A stretch of 64,000 nt of DNA from Flavobacteriaceae bacterium UBA1682 (lineage in GTDB: Bacteria; Bacteroidota; Bacteroidia; Flavobacteriales; Flavobacteriaceae): NCBI GenBank assembly GCA_002320285.1, contig DCKE01000007.1, positions 22,986 to 86,985 of the forward strand, in the 5' to 3' direction. A program made the position numbers and the translations under genes. The notes beneath the pieces were generated by a model. It made no database searches. It was not told the origin of the DNA and saw only the letters and a program-made list of their open reading frames with translations. Of this stretch, positions 52,447 through 61,611 are shown piece by piece (the stretch's first letter is position 1; each line of letters opens with the position of its first letter).

Positions 52447-54192
52447 ATGATACGTACTCTTCTCTTTGTAGTCTTCTTGTTACTTTACAAATCGCTTGCT
52501 GCCCAAGATCATATTATTCAGGTTGCTCCACGTTGTGGTCAGGAAAGCCAAATCAAACAACTCTTTTCCTCCATGGATTTAAAGCAAAAAGAGGTCTATG
52601 TCTTACACTTTCGACCCAGCGCGTGCCCGCGTTGTGAGACTGCTATCTGGGCGACCACTACCCTACTCAAACAACAAAACAAAGAGGCGATACTCGTAGT
52701 CGATGGGGACAATCAAGAAAAGAGTATGGAATATATCAACCAAATCAAGGGAATCAATATCGGCGATTTCACCCAAATCATCTACGATACCAAAGGCTTA
52801 TATCACACCATCATTGACTACAAAGCTTCTTTTGAACTCGCATACCCCCTGTTGTATAAAATCGACCTTGCGAATGCCATCTTTTATAGTATCACCACCC
52901 TTGCCGGAACGGCTATTAACTCCGAATGGATACAATCTATAATTGATAATAAGGACGAACTAGCTTGCAAAGAAGTAGAGGTTATAAAAAAAGGAGATGC
53001 CAGCACAACCAATACTTTTTGGGACGACCAATGGTTTCTCAACGCTGCAAAAATTGTCAGTCCTCGCCATATCAATGCAAATACTAACTTGATCTATTTT
53101 ACAGACGCAACGACGAATCACGTGCTGATATATGATCGTCAGGGAATGTTAATACAGCAATATTATCCCGAAGAAGAGGAACTTTTTATCGATGTGGAAG
53201 AAAATACCGAATATCGAAAAAAAATACAGCAAGACTTTATCGATACCGGTATCGCTAAAGTTATCTACTTAGATGCCTATGTAGATGGAAGCGGGAATAC
53301 ACGTATACCAGCATCCGTTCCCGATATCTGGTATGAGGGCAAAGCATCGTTTTACGCCAATGCTCCTCTATTCATCGAAAAAAAACGAGGTTCTAATAGC
53401 ATTTCGGATCTTATTCGTTTTGAGTCCAAAGTAGACTTTAACGATACGCTACAACCCCTTTCACCTTTTTTTGTTTCTCACAGTTATTATCAACCTTTTT
53501 TTAAAAACTACTTTGCTTTCCCATTATATAAGGGTTGGCCAACTCGAGGTTATGAACTCGATCAAAATGATTTTGACAACAACCCCTTTGATCCGAAATT
53601 TTATCGAGATGCTCAAGTCCTACGCGTATATAAAAACAACGACGAATACACCGATATGGGCAGTTTACCTACCGCCCTCATAAAAAACAAATTGGGTTAC
53701 TACTTTAAAATTTCTTCTTACACCGCTTCAACAGACAAACTGTATGTCTTTGACAAATTTTTAGGAGAGGTACAGATTTTTGACAAAAAAGCAATAGAAA
53801 ATAAAGAAAACAACTTTAAAACTGTGCAGCTTTTTCCAGAGAAACTGAAACAAATCGACGATTTTAAGCCACACTTAAATGCTGATGACCCCAAGATAAA
53901 CTTACTTACAGCCTACAATCCGATCATCACTGCAAGCGCTATTTGGGATGTAAAAATTGATGCCAATCAACAGGTTTGTGTACTGATTGCCGACTACACC
54001 AATAGTCGATTAATCTTTAAGCAGTACGACCCCAATATGGCGCAGCTACTATTAGAAAAACGATTCCCTCTCGAAAACTTCGATGTATTAGAATCCGTCA
54101 CGATCCAATTTAATCAACAGCAAATCGCCGAGCGAATCGTCGGACTTGAGAAAATCGAAGGTCGGTTTTACCTCAAGTTCAAAGTGCTTTAA
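52447..54192 (+). CDS. Exported protein with N-terminal CPRC (thioredoxin-like) segment and propeller-like C-terminal part
   Basis: A 581-residue protein with a signal peptide (MIRTLLFVVFLLLYKSLAAQ). After the strand EVYVLHFRPSA comes CPRC at 60-63, followed by a helix (ETAIWATTTLLKQQ), then a strand ILVVDGDN. This order (strand, CxxC, helix, strand) is that of a thioredoxin fold. Residues about 200-580 are rich in Tyr and Phe with recurring strand pairs (LIYFTDATTNHVLIYD, LYVFDKFLGEVQIFD, CVLIADYTNSRLIFK), like a beta-propeller. I do not recognise the full architecture. It probably acts in the periplasm or on the surface. An extra Cys at 30 is also present. Confidence 0.65.
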   Translation: MIRTLLFVVFLLLYKSLAAQDHIIQVAPRCGQESQIKQLFSSMDLKQKEVYVLHFRPSACPRCETAIWATTTLLKQQNKEAILVVDGDNQEKSMEYINQIKGINIGDFTQIIYDTKGLYHTIIDYKASFELAYPLLYKIDLANAIFYSITTLAGTAINSEWIQSIIDNKDELACKEVEVIKKGDASTTNTFWDDQWFLNAAKIVSPRHINANTNLIYFTDATTNHVLIYDRQGMLIQQYYPEEEELFIDVEENTEYRKKIQQDFIDTGIAKVIYLDAYVDGSGNTRIPASVPDIWYEGKASFYANAPLFIEKKRGSNSISDLIRFESKVDFNDTLQPLSPFFVSHSYYQPFFKNYFAFPLYKGWPTRGYELDQNDFDNNPFDPKFYRDAQVLRVYKNNDEYTDMGSLPTALIKNKLGYYFKISSYTASTDKLYVFDKFLGEVQIFDKKAIENKENNFKTVQLFPEKLKQIDDFKPHLNADDPKINLLTAYNPIITASAIWDVKIDANQQVCVLIADYTNSRLIFKQYDPNMAQLLLEKRFPLENFDVLESVTIQFNQQQIAERIVGLEKIEGRFYLKFKVL

Positions 54193-54367
54193 GATTGCGA
54201 ATAACCCTAGCCATTCTAGTTGAAAACACAGGCGTTTATATTAATCAAAAATTTAACACATATAAACCGCGTCAATAATAGGAAAATTGCCTCTCAAATA
54301 TTATTTTAACTCACTGATTACAAACACTTCTATCTAGCACCTAAGTATCACCTAAAAATACTTACTA

Positions 54368-54715
54368 ATGAACCAGCTGATAGGTCAAAAATTAAAGGAT
54401 TTACGGACAAGGCGATGCCTCACACAGGAAGTTGTGGCTGATATGTTGCACATATCACAATCAACCTATGCCCGTATCGAAAATGGCAGAAGTAATTCGT
54501 GGGTCAATCACATCACCGCTTTTTGTAAAATATATCAAATACAACCCCAAGACTTACTGCGGTTTTCAGACGAACTGCCCTCTTATAATACAGACCAAAA
54601 AGCTATTGACAAGGTACTGCATACTATAATTCAAAACCTCGAAAATCAAATCAAGGAAAAAGACGAGCTTATCTGTTACCTTAAAGAACAGCTAAACAAA
54701 GTCTTAACCCAGTAG
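54368..54715 (+). CDS. XRE-family transcriptional regulator with C-terminal coiled coil
   Basis: A 115-residue protein. Residues about 5-60 form a Cro/CI-type helix-turn-helix (IGQKLKDLRTRRCLTQEVVADMLHISQSTYARIENGR), and about 78-112 a charged coiled coil (KVLHTIIQNLENQIKEKDELICYLKEQLNKV) that may dimerise. Proteins of this kind regulate nearby genes or act in stress responses. Target not visible. It lies between the CPRC protein gene and the TPR lipoprotein gene, and each has its own spacing, so co-transcription is not certain. Confidence 0.88.
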   Translation: MNQLIGQKLKDLRTRRCLTQEVVADMLHISQSTYARIENGRSNSWVNHITAFCKIYQIQPQDLLRFSDELPSYNTDQKAIDKVLHTIIQNLENQIKEKDELICYLKEQLNKVLTQ

Positions 54716-54908
54716 TGGCTATAGGATTTTAACGGCTCAATTCATGCACACAGAAATTCAATCGTAGTTCTAGCGCATCAAATATTATAAGTCCAGATTT
54801 GTTTATTTACCGAAGCAAATTGTATCTATTACTGTGAAAGCACTTTTAATAATTTTTAAACAAATCATCTTATATCTTTATATTAGCATACTCCGGTAAA
54901 AAAAAACG

Positions 54909-55724
54909 ATGATGCTAAAAACAATTTTATATACGCTACTACTGTCCTTAATCCTCTACGGTTGTACTCATACAAAAGATCAATTCAGAGACTATGCGGT
55001 AAACACCGCCAAGCAAGACTCTATTATCAGTGTTTATGCAACGAATTGCGCTCATCAATACAACTATAATACTCACCTGAACGAGTGGCAAAACTGTCTA
55101 GATGAGGGTTTAAAACAAGACAGCACTATAGCTTATTTATGGCAACAAAAAGCCATGCCCTATTTTAAAGCGAGAAAATATGAGGTCGGGATGCCCTATT
55201 TAGACCAAGCGGTTTTATATAATCCAAAACGATACCAACCCTATAGAGCCTTTATAAAATGTGTATTTCTCAAAACCTACCAAGATGCCATAGCCGATTT
55301 TGCCGACTGTAAGGAAAAATGGGGCGATAACTTCGAAATGGACCATACCTACTCCTTTTATATTGGATTATCCCAATTGCAATTGAATCAGTTCGACAAA
55401 GCCGTTAGCAGTTTTAACGAAGCCATAAATGTCCAATCGAAATTTTTCAAGGACACCCACCATATTGATTTATTTTATTTAGGGATAACCAAACTGGAAC
55501 AACTAAAATACGACGAGGCCATAAGCCTTTTTGACCAAGCCTTAATGCCATATCCGGAATTTTCGGAAGCGATGTACTATAAAGCGCTGTGTCTGCAAAA
55601 ACAAGGAAAGTCTGCCGACACCTATCTCCCCCTATACGAAGAGGCCATAAAATGGCATAAAAAAGGCTATAGCATTAATGAAGCCAATGCCGTGTATGAA
55701 CTTTATCCCTACCAATTGAATTGA
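54909..55724 (+). CDS. TPR-repeat lipoprotein
   Basis: A 271-residue lipoprotein: MMLKTILYTLLLSLILYGCTH has the lipobox LYGC with Cys19 as the lipid-attachment residue. From about 60 on it contains three to four tetratricopeptide repeats (TIAYLWQQKAMPYFKARKYE, HTYSFYIGLSQLQLNQFDKAVSSFNEA, IDLFYLGITKLEQLKYDEAISLFDQA, EAMYYKALCLQKQGK). It likely serves as a scaffold at the membrane. Partner unknown. Single gene. Confidence 0.87.
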   Translation: MMLKTILYTLLLSLILYGCTHTKDQFRDYAVNTAKQDSIISVYATNCAHQYNYNTHLNEWQNCLDEGLKQDSTIAYLWQQKAMPYFKARKYEVGMPYLDQAVLYNPKRYQPYRAFIKCVFLKTYQDAIADFADCKEKWGDNFEMDHTYSFYIGLSQLQLNQFDKAVSSFNEAINVQSKFFKDTHHIDLFYLGITKLEQLKYDEAISLFDQALMPYPEFSEAMYYKALCLQKQGKSADTYLPLYEEAIKWHKKGYSINEANAVYELYPYQLN

Positions 55725-55862
55725 CAATAAGAACGAAAAGTACGTTGTTAAGTGCACCGATTTTAAAGCTATCTGCTGCGAAATATTTAAATTATCAATC
55801 CTTTTTTACTTTTCAAAAAAATAGCACGTACCTTTGTATTCTAATTATGGAGCAACTGATTT

Positions 55863-56936
55863 ATGAGCACACCCTTAGTATTCAAACCTTTAAGTCTTAA
55901 AAACCTAATCCTTAAAAACCGATTTGTTGTAAGTCCGATGTGTCAGTATTCCTCTGAAGACGGTTTTGCTACTTCCTGGCATTTGGTTCACACGGGACAG
56001 TTTGCGATTGGACAAGCTGCCGCGATTATACAAGAAGCAACGGCAGTTACTGCGGAAGGCCGTATCTCCTATGGTGATTTGGGAATTTGGAAAGACGAGC
56101 ATATTTCAAAATTAGCCGAAATTACCGCTTTTGTCAAATCACAAGGCAGTATACCGGGCATTCAATTGTCTCATGCCGGTCGAAAAGCCAGCAGTGATAA
56201 ACCGTGGTTGGGTCGCGAACAACTGGCCCCAGATCACGACAACGGATGGCAAACCCGCGGAGTATCGCAAATTCCATTTCGCGAATCCGAACATCCCCCA
56301 TTACCTTTAAGTATTGCTGAGATTAAAGATTTAATAGTTTCATTTAGAGAAGCCACCGCAAGAGCGATAAAGGCCGGATATCAAATTATTGAACTTCACG
56401 GGGCTCACGGGTACCTGATTCACCAATTTTTTTCACCCCTCATCAACAACAGAACGGACGAATACGGAGGCAGTTTTGAAAATAGAATTCGCTTCCTATT
56501 AGAAATAATTGACGCCGTTAAACCGGAAATGACCGACGAAACCTCCTTATGGGTTCGCATTTCTGCTACGGATTGGGCTGAAGGTGGTTGGGATTTGGAA
56601 TCGTCAATTCGATTAGCTCATATCTTAAAAGATCGCGGTGTTGAAGTGATCGACGTTTCTACTGCAGGAGCTGTTGCGCATCAGAAGATCACGACCGGTC
56701 CAAATTACCAAGTGCCGTTTGCCGCAGCCATCAAGGAACAAACGGGGATAACAACGGGTTGCGTTGGTTTAATAGCCGAGGCACAGCAAGCCGAAGATCT
56801 ACTCCAAAATCACCAAGCCGATTTGATTTTTATCGCCAGAGCTTTTTTAAGAGATCCGCATTTTGTTTTAAATGCCGCCAAAACTTTGAATTATGCCATC
56901 GAATGGCCAAAACCATACGAACGCGCTCAGCTCTAA
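55863..56936 (+). CDS. NADH:flavin oxidoreductase, old yellow enzyme family (YqjM/NamA type)
   Basis: A 357-residue FMN enzyme that reduces activated double bonds. The N-terminal segment PMCQYSSEDGFATSWHLVH contains Cys27, the redox-tuning cysteine of the YqjM subgroup. ELHGAHGYLIHQFFSPLINNRTDEYGGSFENRIRF holds the substrate-binding His pair and the FMN/phosphate region, and FIARAFLRDP is the C-terminal phosphate loop. Length is normal. Natural substrate unknown. It precedes the MFS gene by 103 bases. Confidence 0.92.
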   Translation: MSTPLVFKPLSLKNLILKNRFVVSPMCQYSSEDGFATSWHLVHTGQFAIGQAAAIIQEATAVTAEGRISYGDLGIWKDEHISKLAEITAFVKSQGSIPGIQLSHAGRKASSDKPWLGREQLAPDHDNGWQTRGVSQIPFRESEHPPLPLSIAEIKDLIVSFREATARAIKAGYQIIELHGAHGYLIHQFFSPLINNRTDEYGGSFENRIRFLLEIIDAVKPEMTDETSLWVRISATDWAEGGWDLESSIRLAHILKDRGVEVIDVSTAGAVAHQKITTGPNYQVPFAAAIKEQTGITTGCVGLIAEAQQAEDLLQNHQADLIFIARAFLRDPHFVLNAAKTLNYAIEWPKPYERAQL

Positions 56937-57039
56937 TAGTACTACATATTGCACAAATGAAATACCGCTTCTCTATAAACGATGAAGCTTTTAAACTTTA
57001 TGGCGATTGCCATAAACTCAAAACAACAACTTCTACACT

Positions 57040-58203
57040 ATGAATAAAAGCTTAGTTGCCCTAGCCATAGGCGGACTCGCCATTGGGATGACCGAATTTA
57101 CGATGATGGGAATTTTACCCGATATCGCCCAAGACATTCAAATTGACATCCCTACAGCAGGACATTTTATATCGACTTACGCCTTAGGTGTAGTCATCGG
57201 TGCGCCCTTACTGGTATTGCTATCCAGCAAATACCCTCCCAAAAACGTTTTGATGTTTTTGATGTTGATCTTCTTTGTATTTAATGCCTTTTTTGTAATC
57301 GCACCGGAATACAACACCTTATTAATTACGCGTTTTATGTCGGGATTACCACACGGAGCTTTTTTTGGCGTGGGATCGGTAGTGGCCAGCCAGCTCGCCC
57401 AAAAGGGTAAGGAAGCACAAGCCATTTCAATTATGTTTACCGGACTTACGGTGGCCAATTTACTTGGTGTGCCGATTGGAACCTATATCGGTCACCATTT
57501 CCATTGGAGATATACCTATGCCATCATCAGTTTGATGGGCTTGATCACCTTGCTGGCCTTGTATTTTTGGGTTCCCAAAATTGCCCCTCAAGAAAACACC
57601 AACATCAAAAGTCAATTGTCTTTCTTTAAAACCTGGCAAGCCTGGTTGCTCGTAGCTTTAATCTCTATCGGTACCGGTGGTTTGTTTGCTTGGATGAGTT
57701 ATATTGCGCCGTTGATGACCAATGTCGCCAAAATTGAAGGTGGAAAGATTCCCTTTATCATGATATTAGTAGGACTGGGTATGGTATTGGGTAATTTGAT
57801 CGGCGGGAAAGTAGCCGACACCTTTTCACCGACCAAAGCGGCCATTTATTCCTTTTCGGCTATGACGATCTGTTTGATTATTGTATACTTCACGGTTCAC
57901 ATTGAATTTATGGCGTATATGATGTCGTTTGTCACCGGCCTCGTAGCGTTTACCATAGGTTCACCGCTACAGATGATTTTAATCACTTCTGCCAAGGGTT
58001 CGGAGATGTTAGCAGCATCTGCAGGCCAGGCGAGTTTTAACGTCGGAAATGCCTTGGGTGCTTATTTAGGAGGTTTACCAATCGCTATGGGATTCGGATA
58101 CAATTCACCAGAATTAGTTGGTGCCGGTATGGCAGCTTGTGGTGCTTTGATGGCATTTGCCCTTTTGCTGACCCAACGCAGCGCCAAAGCAAAAATGGCC
58201 TAA
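57040..58203 (+). CDS. MFS transporter (AraJ/YdhP-like efflux type)
   Basis: A 387-residue inner-membrane transporter with 12 predicted helices and two six-helix halves. LAIGGLAIGMTEFTMMGILPDIAQD at the start is a typical efflux-MFS signature; SAGQASFNVGNALGAYLGGLPIAMG is the conserved helix-11 region. Substrate unknown; relatives export arabinose, purines or drugs. The OYE gene just upstream could detoxify the same type of compound, which is inference from adjacency. The probable structured element lies downstream. Confidence 0.88.
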   Translation: MNKSLVALAIGGLAIGMTEFTMMGILPDIAQDIQIDIPTAGHFISTYALGVVIGAPLLVLLSSKYPPKNVLMFLMLIFFVFNAFFVIAPEYNTLLITRFMSGLPHGAFFGVGSVVASQLAQKGKEAQAISIMFTGLTVANLLGVPIGTYIGHHFHWRYTYAIISLMGLITLLALYFWVPKIAPQENTNIKSQLSFFKTWQAWLLVALISIGTGGLFAWMSYIAPLMTNVAKIEGGKIPFIMILVGLGMVLGNLIGGKVADTFSPTKAAIYSFSAMTICLIIVYFTVHIEFMAYMMSFVTGLVAFTIGSPLQMILITSAKGSEMLAASAGQASFNVGNALGAYLGGLPIAMGFGYNSPELVGAGMAACGALMAFALLLTQRSAKAKMA

Positions 58204-58325
58204 AAGGTCCTTTGAAAAGGAGTTGAAACAGCATCGATTGCAATAGGGATAGGAATGGCATCCTTTGGTGGAGCGCGCGAAACCAAAGATAGAATGGATA
58301 GCCCGGACCGAAGGTATTGCCCAAA
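58201..58325. ncRNA. Candidate structured intergenic element
   Basis: A stretch of higher GC content inside AT-rich sequence, between the MFS transporter and aspS. Two complementary pairs nest: GGTCC at 58206-58210 with GGACC at 58305-58309, and CTTTGGT at 58263-58269 with ACCAAAG at 58282-58288, the latter around a 12-base loop containing GCGCGC. No coding frame of quality is present. I recall similar sequence between genes in other flavobacterial genomes, from memory only. The element may be a small RNA or an RNA element of unknown role; orientation is not certain. Confidence 0.45.
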
Positions 58326-58401
58326 AAATCATCGGAAAAGCAGAAAAAAACAAATGTTGTGGAACTATTTGTCCAAACTTTATTTGTATTCGCTATAAGT
58401 T

Positions 58402-58409
58402 ATTAAATT
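58402..58409 (+). promoter_or_regulatory. Probable -7 element of aspS (TAAATTTG)
   Basis: TAnnTTTG match ending 19 nt before the ATG at 58428, with a TTTG at 58381-58384 at a slightly short 17-nt spacing. Confidence 0.5.
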
Positions 58410-58427
58410 TGTCTAAAAATAATAAGA

Positions 58428-60176
58428 ATGTATAGAACTCATAATTGTGGAGCTTTAAGAGCTGCCGATATCAATCAAGAAGTCACCTTATCGGGTTGGG
58501 TTGCCAAAAACCGTGATAAAGGGTTTATGATTTGGGTCGATTTGCGCGACCGTTACGGAATTACGCAATTGATTTTTGATGCCGATCGCACGGAGCAAGC
58601 GGTTTTTAAAATGGCTCAGTCCTTGGGTCGTGAATTTGTGATTCAGGTAACGGGAAAAGTTATTGAACGCGAGGCAAAAAACAACCACATCCCAACGGGA
58701 GATATTGAGCTTTTAGTTACATCACTTACGATATTAAACGAGTCTAAAACGCCGCCGTTTACCATTGAAGACGAAACGGATGGTGGTGAGGATATTCGTA
58801 TGAAATACCGTTACTTAGACATCCGTAGAAATCCGGTTAGAAACAACTTATTGTTTCGTCATAAGGTAGCACAAGAGGTTAGAAATTATTTATCGGCACA
58901 AGATTTTTGTGAGGTGGAAACGCCTTATTTGATCAAATCCACTCCAGAAGGAGCACGTGACTTTGTGGTTCCATCACGTATGAACCCGGGTCAATTTTAC
59001 GCTTTACCACAATCACCTCAAACCTTTAAACAGTTGTTGATGGTGGGTGGAATGGATCGTTATTTCCAAATTGTTAAGTGTTTTAGAGATGAGGATTTAC
59101 GCGCGGACAGACAACCGGAATTTACACAAATCGACTGTGAAATGGCGTTCGTAGACCAAGAAGATGTGATGAACACCTTTGAAGGGATGACCAAACACCT
59201 ATTGAAATCGATTCACAATATAGATGCTGCAGATTTTCCGAGAATGACTTATGACGAAGCCATGAGAAAATATGGAAACGACAAACCGGACATCCGTTTC
59301 GGTATGGAATTTGCAGAATTAAATACAGTAACACAACACAAAGAATTTGCGGTATTCAACGCGGCAGAATTGGTGGTTGGTATTGCGGTACCTGGAGCAG
59401 CGAGCTACTCCAGAAAAGAAATCGATGCTTTGATCGAATGGGTAAAACGCCCTCAGGTTGGTGCATCAGGAATGGTTTATTGTAAAGTAGAAGCAGACGG
59501 AACATACAAATCTTCTGTAGATAAATTCTATGACCAAGACGATTTAAAAGCTTGGGCTACTGCAACTGGAGCTCAACCGGGCGATATGATTATGGTACTT
59601 TCAGGACCGGCTAATAAAACTCGTGCTCAATTGAGCGCCTTGAGAATGGAATTGGCTACGCGTTTGGGATTGAGAAAGTCCGATGTGTTTGCTCCGTTAT
59701 GGGTAGTGGATTTCCCGTTGTTTGAATACGATGAAGAAAGTCAACGTTTCCACGCTATGCACCATCCATTTACCTCTCCGAAACCAGAAGATATCGCGCT
59801 TTTAGCAACAGATCCAGGTAAGGTTCGTGCCAATGCCTATGATATGGTGTTAAACGGAAATGAAATCGGTGGTGGATCGATTCGTATTCACGATAAAGCC
59901 ACTCAGGAATTGATGTTTAAATATCTTGGATTTACTCCAGAACAAGCAGAAGAACAATTTGGCTTCTTGATGAATGCTTTCCAATATGGCGCTCCCCCAC
60001 ACGGTGGATTGGCTTTTGGATTGGATCGTTTGGTAGCGATTTTAGGTGGTCAGGAAACCATCCGTGATTTTATCGCCTTCCCTAAGAACAATTCGGGAAG
60101 AGACGTGATGATCGACGCTCCTGCTGCAATTGACGCACAGCAATTGACTGAATTAAGTCTTGTTTTAAAAGCGTAA
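58428..60176 (+). CDS. aspS: Aspartyl-tRNA synthetase
   Basis: A 582-residue class II synthetase charging tRNA-Asp. Order: N-terminal OB-fold anticodon-binding domain about 1-110 (NQEVTLSGWVAKNRDKGFMIWVDLRDRYG), then the catalytic core with motif 2 around FRDEDLRADRQPEFTQIDCE. The bacterial GAD insertion is about 290-400, and motif 3 is GGLAFGLDRLVAIL near 525-540. The insertion identifies the bacterial type. Length is normal (about 585). Confidence 0.98.
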   Translation: MYRTHNCGALRAADINQEVTLSGWVAKNRDKGFMIWVDLRDRYGITQLIFDADRTEQAVFKMAQSLGREFVIQVTGKVIEREAKNNHIPTGDIELLVTSLTILNESKTPPFTIEDETDGGEDIRMKYRYLDIRRNPVRNNLLFRHKVAQEVRNYLSAQDFCEVETPYLIKSTPEGARDFVVPSRMNPGQFYALPQSPQTFKQLLMVGGMDRYFQIVKCFRDEDLRADRQPEFTQIDCEMAFVDQEDVMNTFEGMTKHLLKSIHNIDAADFPRMTYDEAMRKYGNDKPDIRFGMEFAELNTVTQHKEFAVFNAAELVVGIAVPGAASYSRKEIDALIEWVKRPQVGASGMVYCKVEADGTYKSSVDKFYDQDDLKAWATATGAQPGDMIMVLSGPANKTRAQLSALRMELATRLGLRKSDVFAPLWVVDFPLFEYDEESQRFHAMHHPFTSPKPEDIALLATDPGKVRANAYDMVLNGNEIGGGSIRIHDKATQELMFKYLGFTPEQAEEQFGFLMNAFQYGAPPHGGLAFGLDRLVAILGGQETIRDFIAFPKNNSGRDVMIDAPAAIDAQQLTELSLVLKA

Positions 60177-60197
60177 TTCTCAAGAGTAATACAGATT

Positions 60198-60243
60198 AAA
60201 AAAGGGGAAATTAAAAGCTAAACACTTTTAATTTCCCCTTTTT
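60198..60243 (+). terminator. Bidirectional terminator between aspS and the lipoprotein gene
   Basis: 16-bp perfect stem (AAGGGGAAATTAAAAG / CTTTTAATTTCCCCTT), 7-nt loop, with A-run on the left and T-run on the right, so it can end transcripts from both sides. Confidence 0.92.
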
Positions 60244-60262
60244 ATATTGACATACCTGCGTA

Positions 60263-60811
60263 TTATTCGACTGTAAACGAAACGGTATTGATTAATTGTG
60301 GCACTTCAAGCACTTTAAAAGTCAAAGCTGCCTTGATTTTTTTATCGGTTCTTCTCAAATCCAATTTACCTTGTTTTACTTGAAAGTATCCCGCTTGACC
60401 TTTACAATAGCAAAAACGCCCGAAAAGCATTTTTACATCTTGAAGCACGCGGTTTTCCAAAATCAGGCGTTGGGACTGAGAAGGGATTTCAAAAATGATT
60501 TCCTCTCTGTAAAAACCGTCTAATAATACGTCATCAGTCGCTTTTTCATACGTATAGATAACAACTTCTGTACCGGCATTTTCAACCAATTCATAATACA
60601 TTCCACCAGCAACACCACCGTCGACATCCTTTTTAACTACTAAAGACACATTCGGTATTCTACTGACCTTACAATCCCCTTCTATCGGGCAATACGAAGT
60701 GATTTTAAACTTATTTGAAGCCGCATCTGCAGGCTCGTCTTTTAAAGTTCGTTTCACCGTTGTACAAGAGATCAACAACATTACCAAGGGCACTATAAGT
60801 AATTTTTTCAT
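60263..60811 (-). CDS. Hypothetical lipoprotein
   Basis: A 182-residue protein with a lipoprotein signal: MKKLLIVPLVMLLISCTT, lipobox LISC with Cys16. The rest is beta-rich and without known motif, containing two Cys close together (CYC in GRFCYCKGQAGYF) and an earlier pair (CPIEGDC). The ATG at 60811 starts directly with the signal, so the upstream ATG at 60835 is not used. Function unknown; likely an outer-membrane lipoprotein facing the periplasm. Confidence 0.72.
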   Translation of the reverse strand: MKKLLIVPLVMLLISCTTVKRTLKDEPADAASNKFKITSYCPIEGDCKVSRIPNVSLVVKKDVDGGVAGGMYYELVENAGTEVVIYTYEKATDDVLLDGFYREEIIFEIPSQSQRLILENRVLQDVKMLFGRFCYCKGQAGYFQVKQGKLDLRRTDKKIKAALTFKVLEVPQLINTVSFTVE

Positions 60812-60909
60812 ATAAAGAATAGATTTATTTTTCAACCAAACACGTTATTTATTGAGATTATTCGCATTAGTCAACACAACAGTAACGGCACGATCCGGTT
60901 TATATTTTA

Positions 60910-61476
60910 TTATTTACCATTAAATTCATTCATCGTATTGTTTAATCCGGCTAAGGCAAACGACTTCACCGCCTCACAAGCTGTTTTTAAACGCTCTGGC
61001 AGTACTTTCTTTTCCTCTTCATCCCAATTACCCAAAACATAGTCAACTTGCTGTCCTTTCTTGAATTCATCACTGATTCCAAAGCGAAAGCGCGAATAAT
61101 TCGCAGACTCTAAGGTAGCCTGTATACTCTTTAGTCCATTATGTCCACCGTCGGATCCCTTTGCTTTGATACGCAAGGCACCAAAAGGTAAATTTAAATC
61201 ATCGGTAATCACCAATAAATTTTCGACAGGAATGTTTTCTTTCTCCATCCAATAAGTGACTGCTTTACCACTGAGATTCATATAGGTATTGGGCTTTAAC
61301 AGCAACAGTGTTCTACCTTTGATCTTCACTTCAGCAAGAGCGCCAAGTTTTACGGTTTCAAATGAAACTCCGGCCTCCTGTGCGATGAAATCAACTACTT
61401 TAAAACCAATATTGTGTCTGGTATTCACATATTCCGGCCCGATATTGCCCAGACCCACGATAAGGAACTTCTTCAT
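60910..61476 (-). CDS. pth: Peptidyl-tRNA hydrolase
   Basis: A 188-residue enzyme that frees tRNA from peptidyl-tRNAs released by stalled ribosomes. FLIVGLGNIGPEYVNTRHNIGFKVVD contains the catalytic His and Asn region, LLLKPNTYMNLSGKAV and DDLNLPFGALRIKAKGSDGGHNGLKSI hold the active-site Asn, Asp and His. Length is normal. It has its own promoter, as a terminator sits between it and rplY. Confidence 0.96.
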   Translation of the reverse strand: MKKFLIVGLGNIGPEYVNTRHNIGFKVVDFIAQEAGVSFETVKLGALAEVKIKGRTLLLLKPNTYMNLSGKAVTYWMEKENIPVENLLVITDDLNLPFGALRIKAKGSDGGHNGLKSIQATLESANYSRFRFGISDEFKKGQQVDYVLGNWDEEEKKVLPERLKTACEAVKSFALAGLNNTMNEFNGK

Positions 61477-61516
61477 TTTACTTCGAATTATAAATAGGAT
61501 AATTTTCCAATGCCTA

Positions 61517-61547
61517 CAAAAATAGACGAAACCGATTTACACCACAA
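61517..61547 (-). promoter_or_regulatory. Promoter of pth
   Basis: On the minus strand TTG (61547-61545) and TATTTTTG (61524-61517) separated by 20 nt fit the Bacteroidota consensus; pth begins 40 nt downstream. Confidence 0.55.
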
Positions 61548-61556
61548 GGATTTACA

Positions 61557-61588
61557 TCAAAAAAAAAGCACCAGTAAAACTGGTGCTT
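61557..61588 (-). terminator. Terminator of the prs-rplY unit
   Basis: 9-bp stem (AAGCACCAG / CTGGTGCTT) with a 5-nt loop and a long U-tract on the minus strand, 23 bases after the rplY stop. Confidence 0.9.
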
Positions 61589-61611
61589 GATCAAAAATTC
61601 TAAGAATAGAA

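Noticed and set aside
58085..58353. Short minus-strand frames over the MFS end and the structured element
   Set aside because: Two overlapping frames of similar length in different phases, no signal or domain; the underlying signal is the nucleotide element, not a protein.
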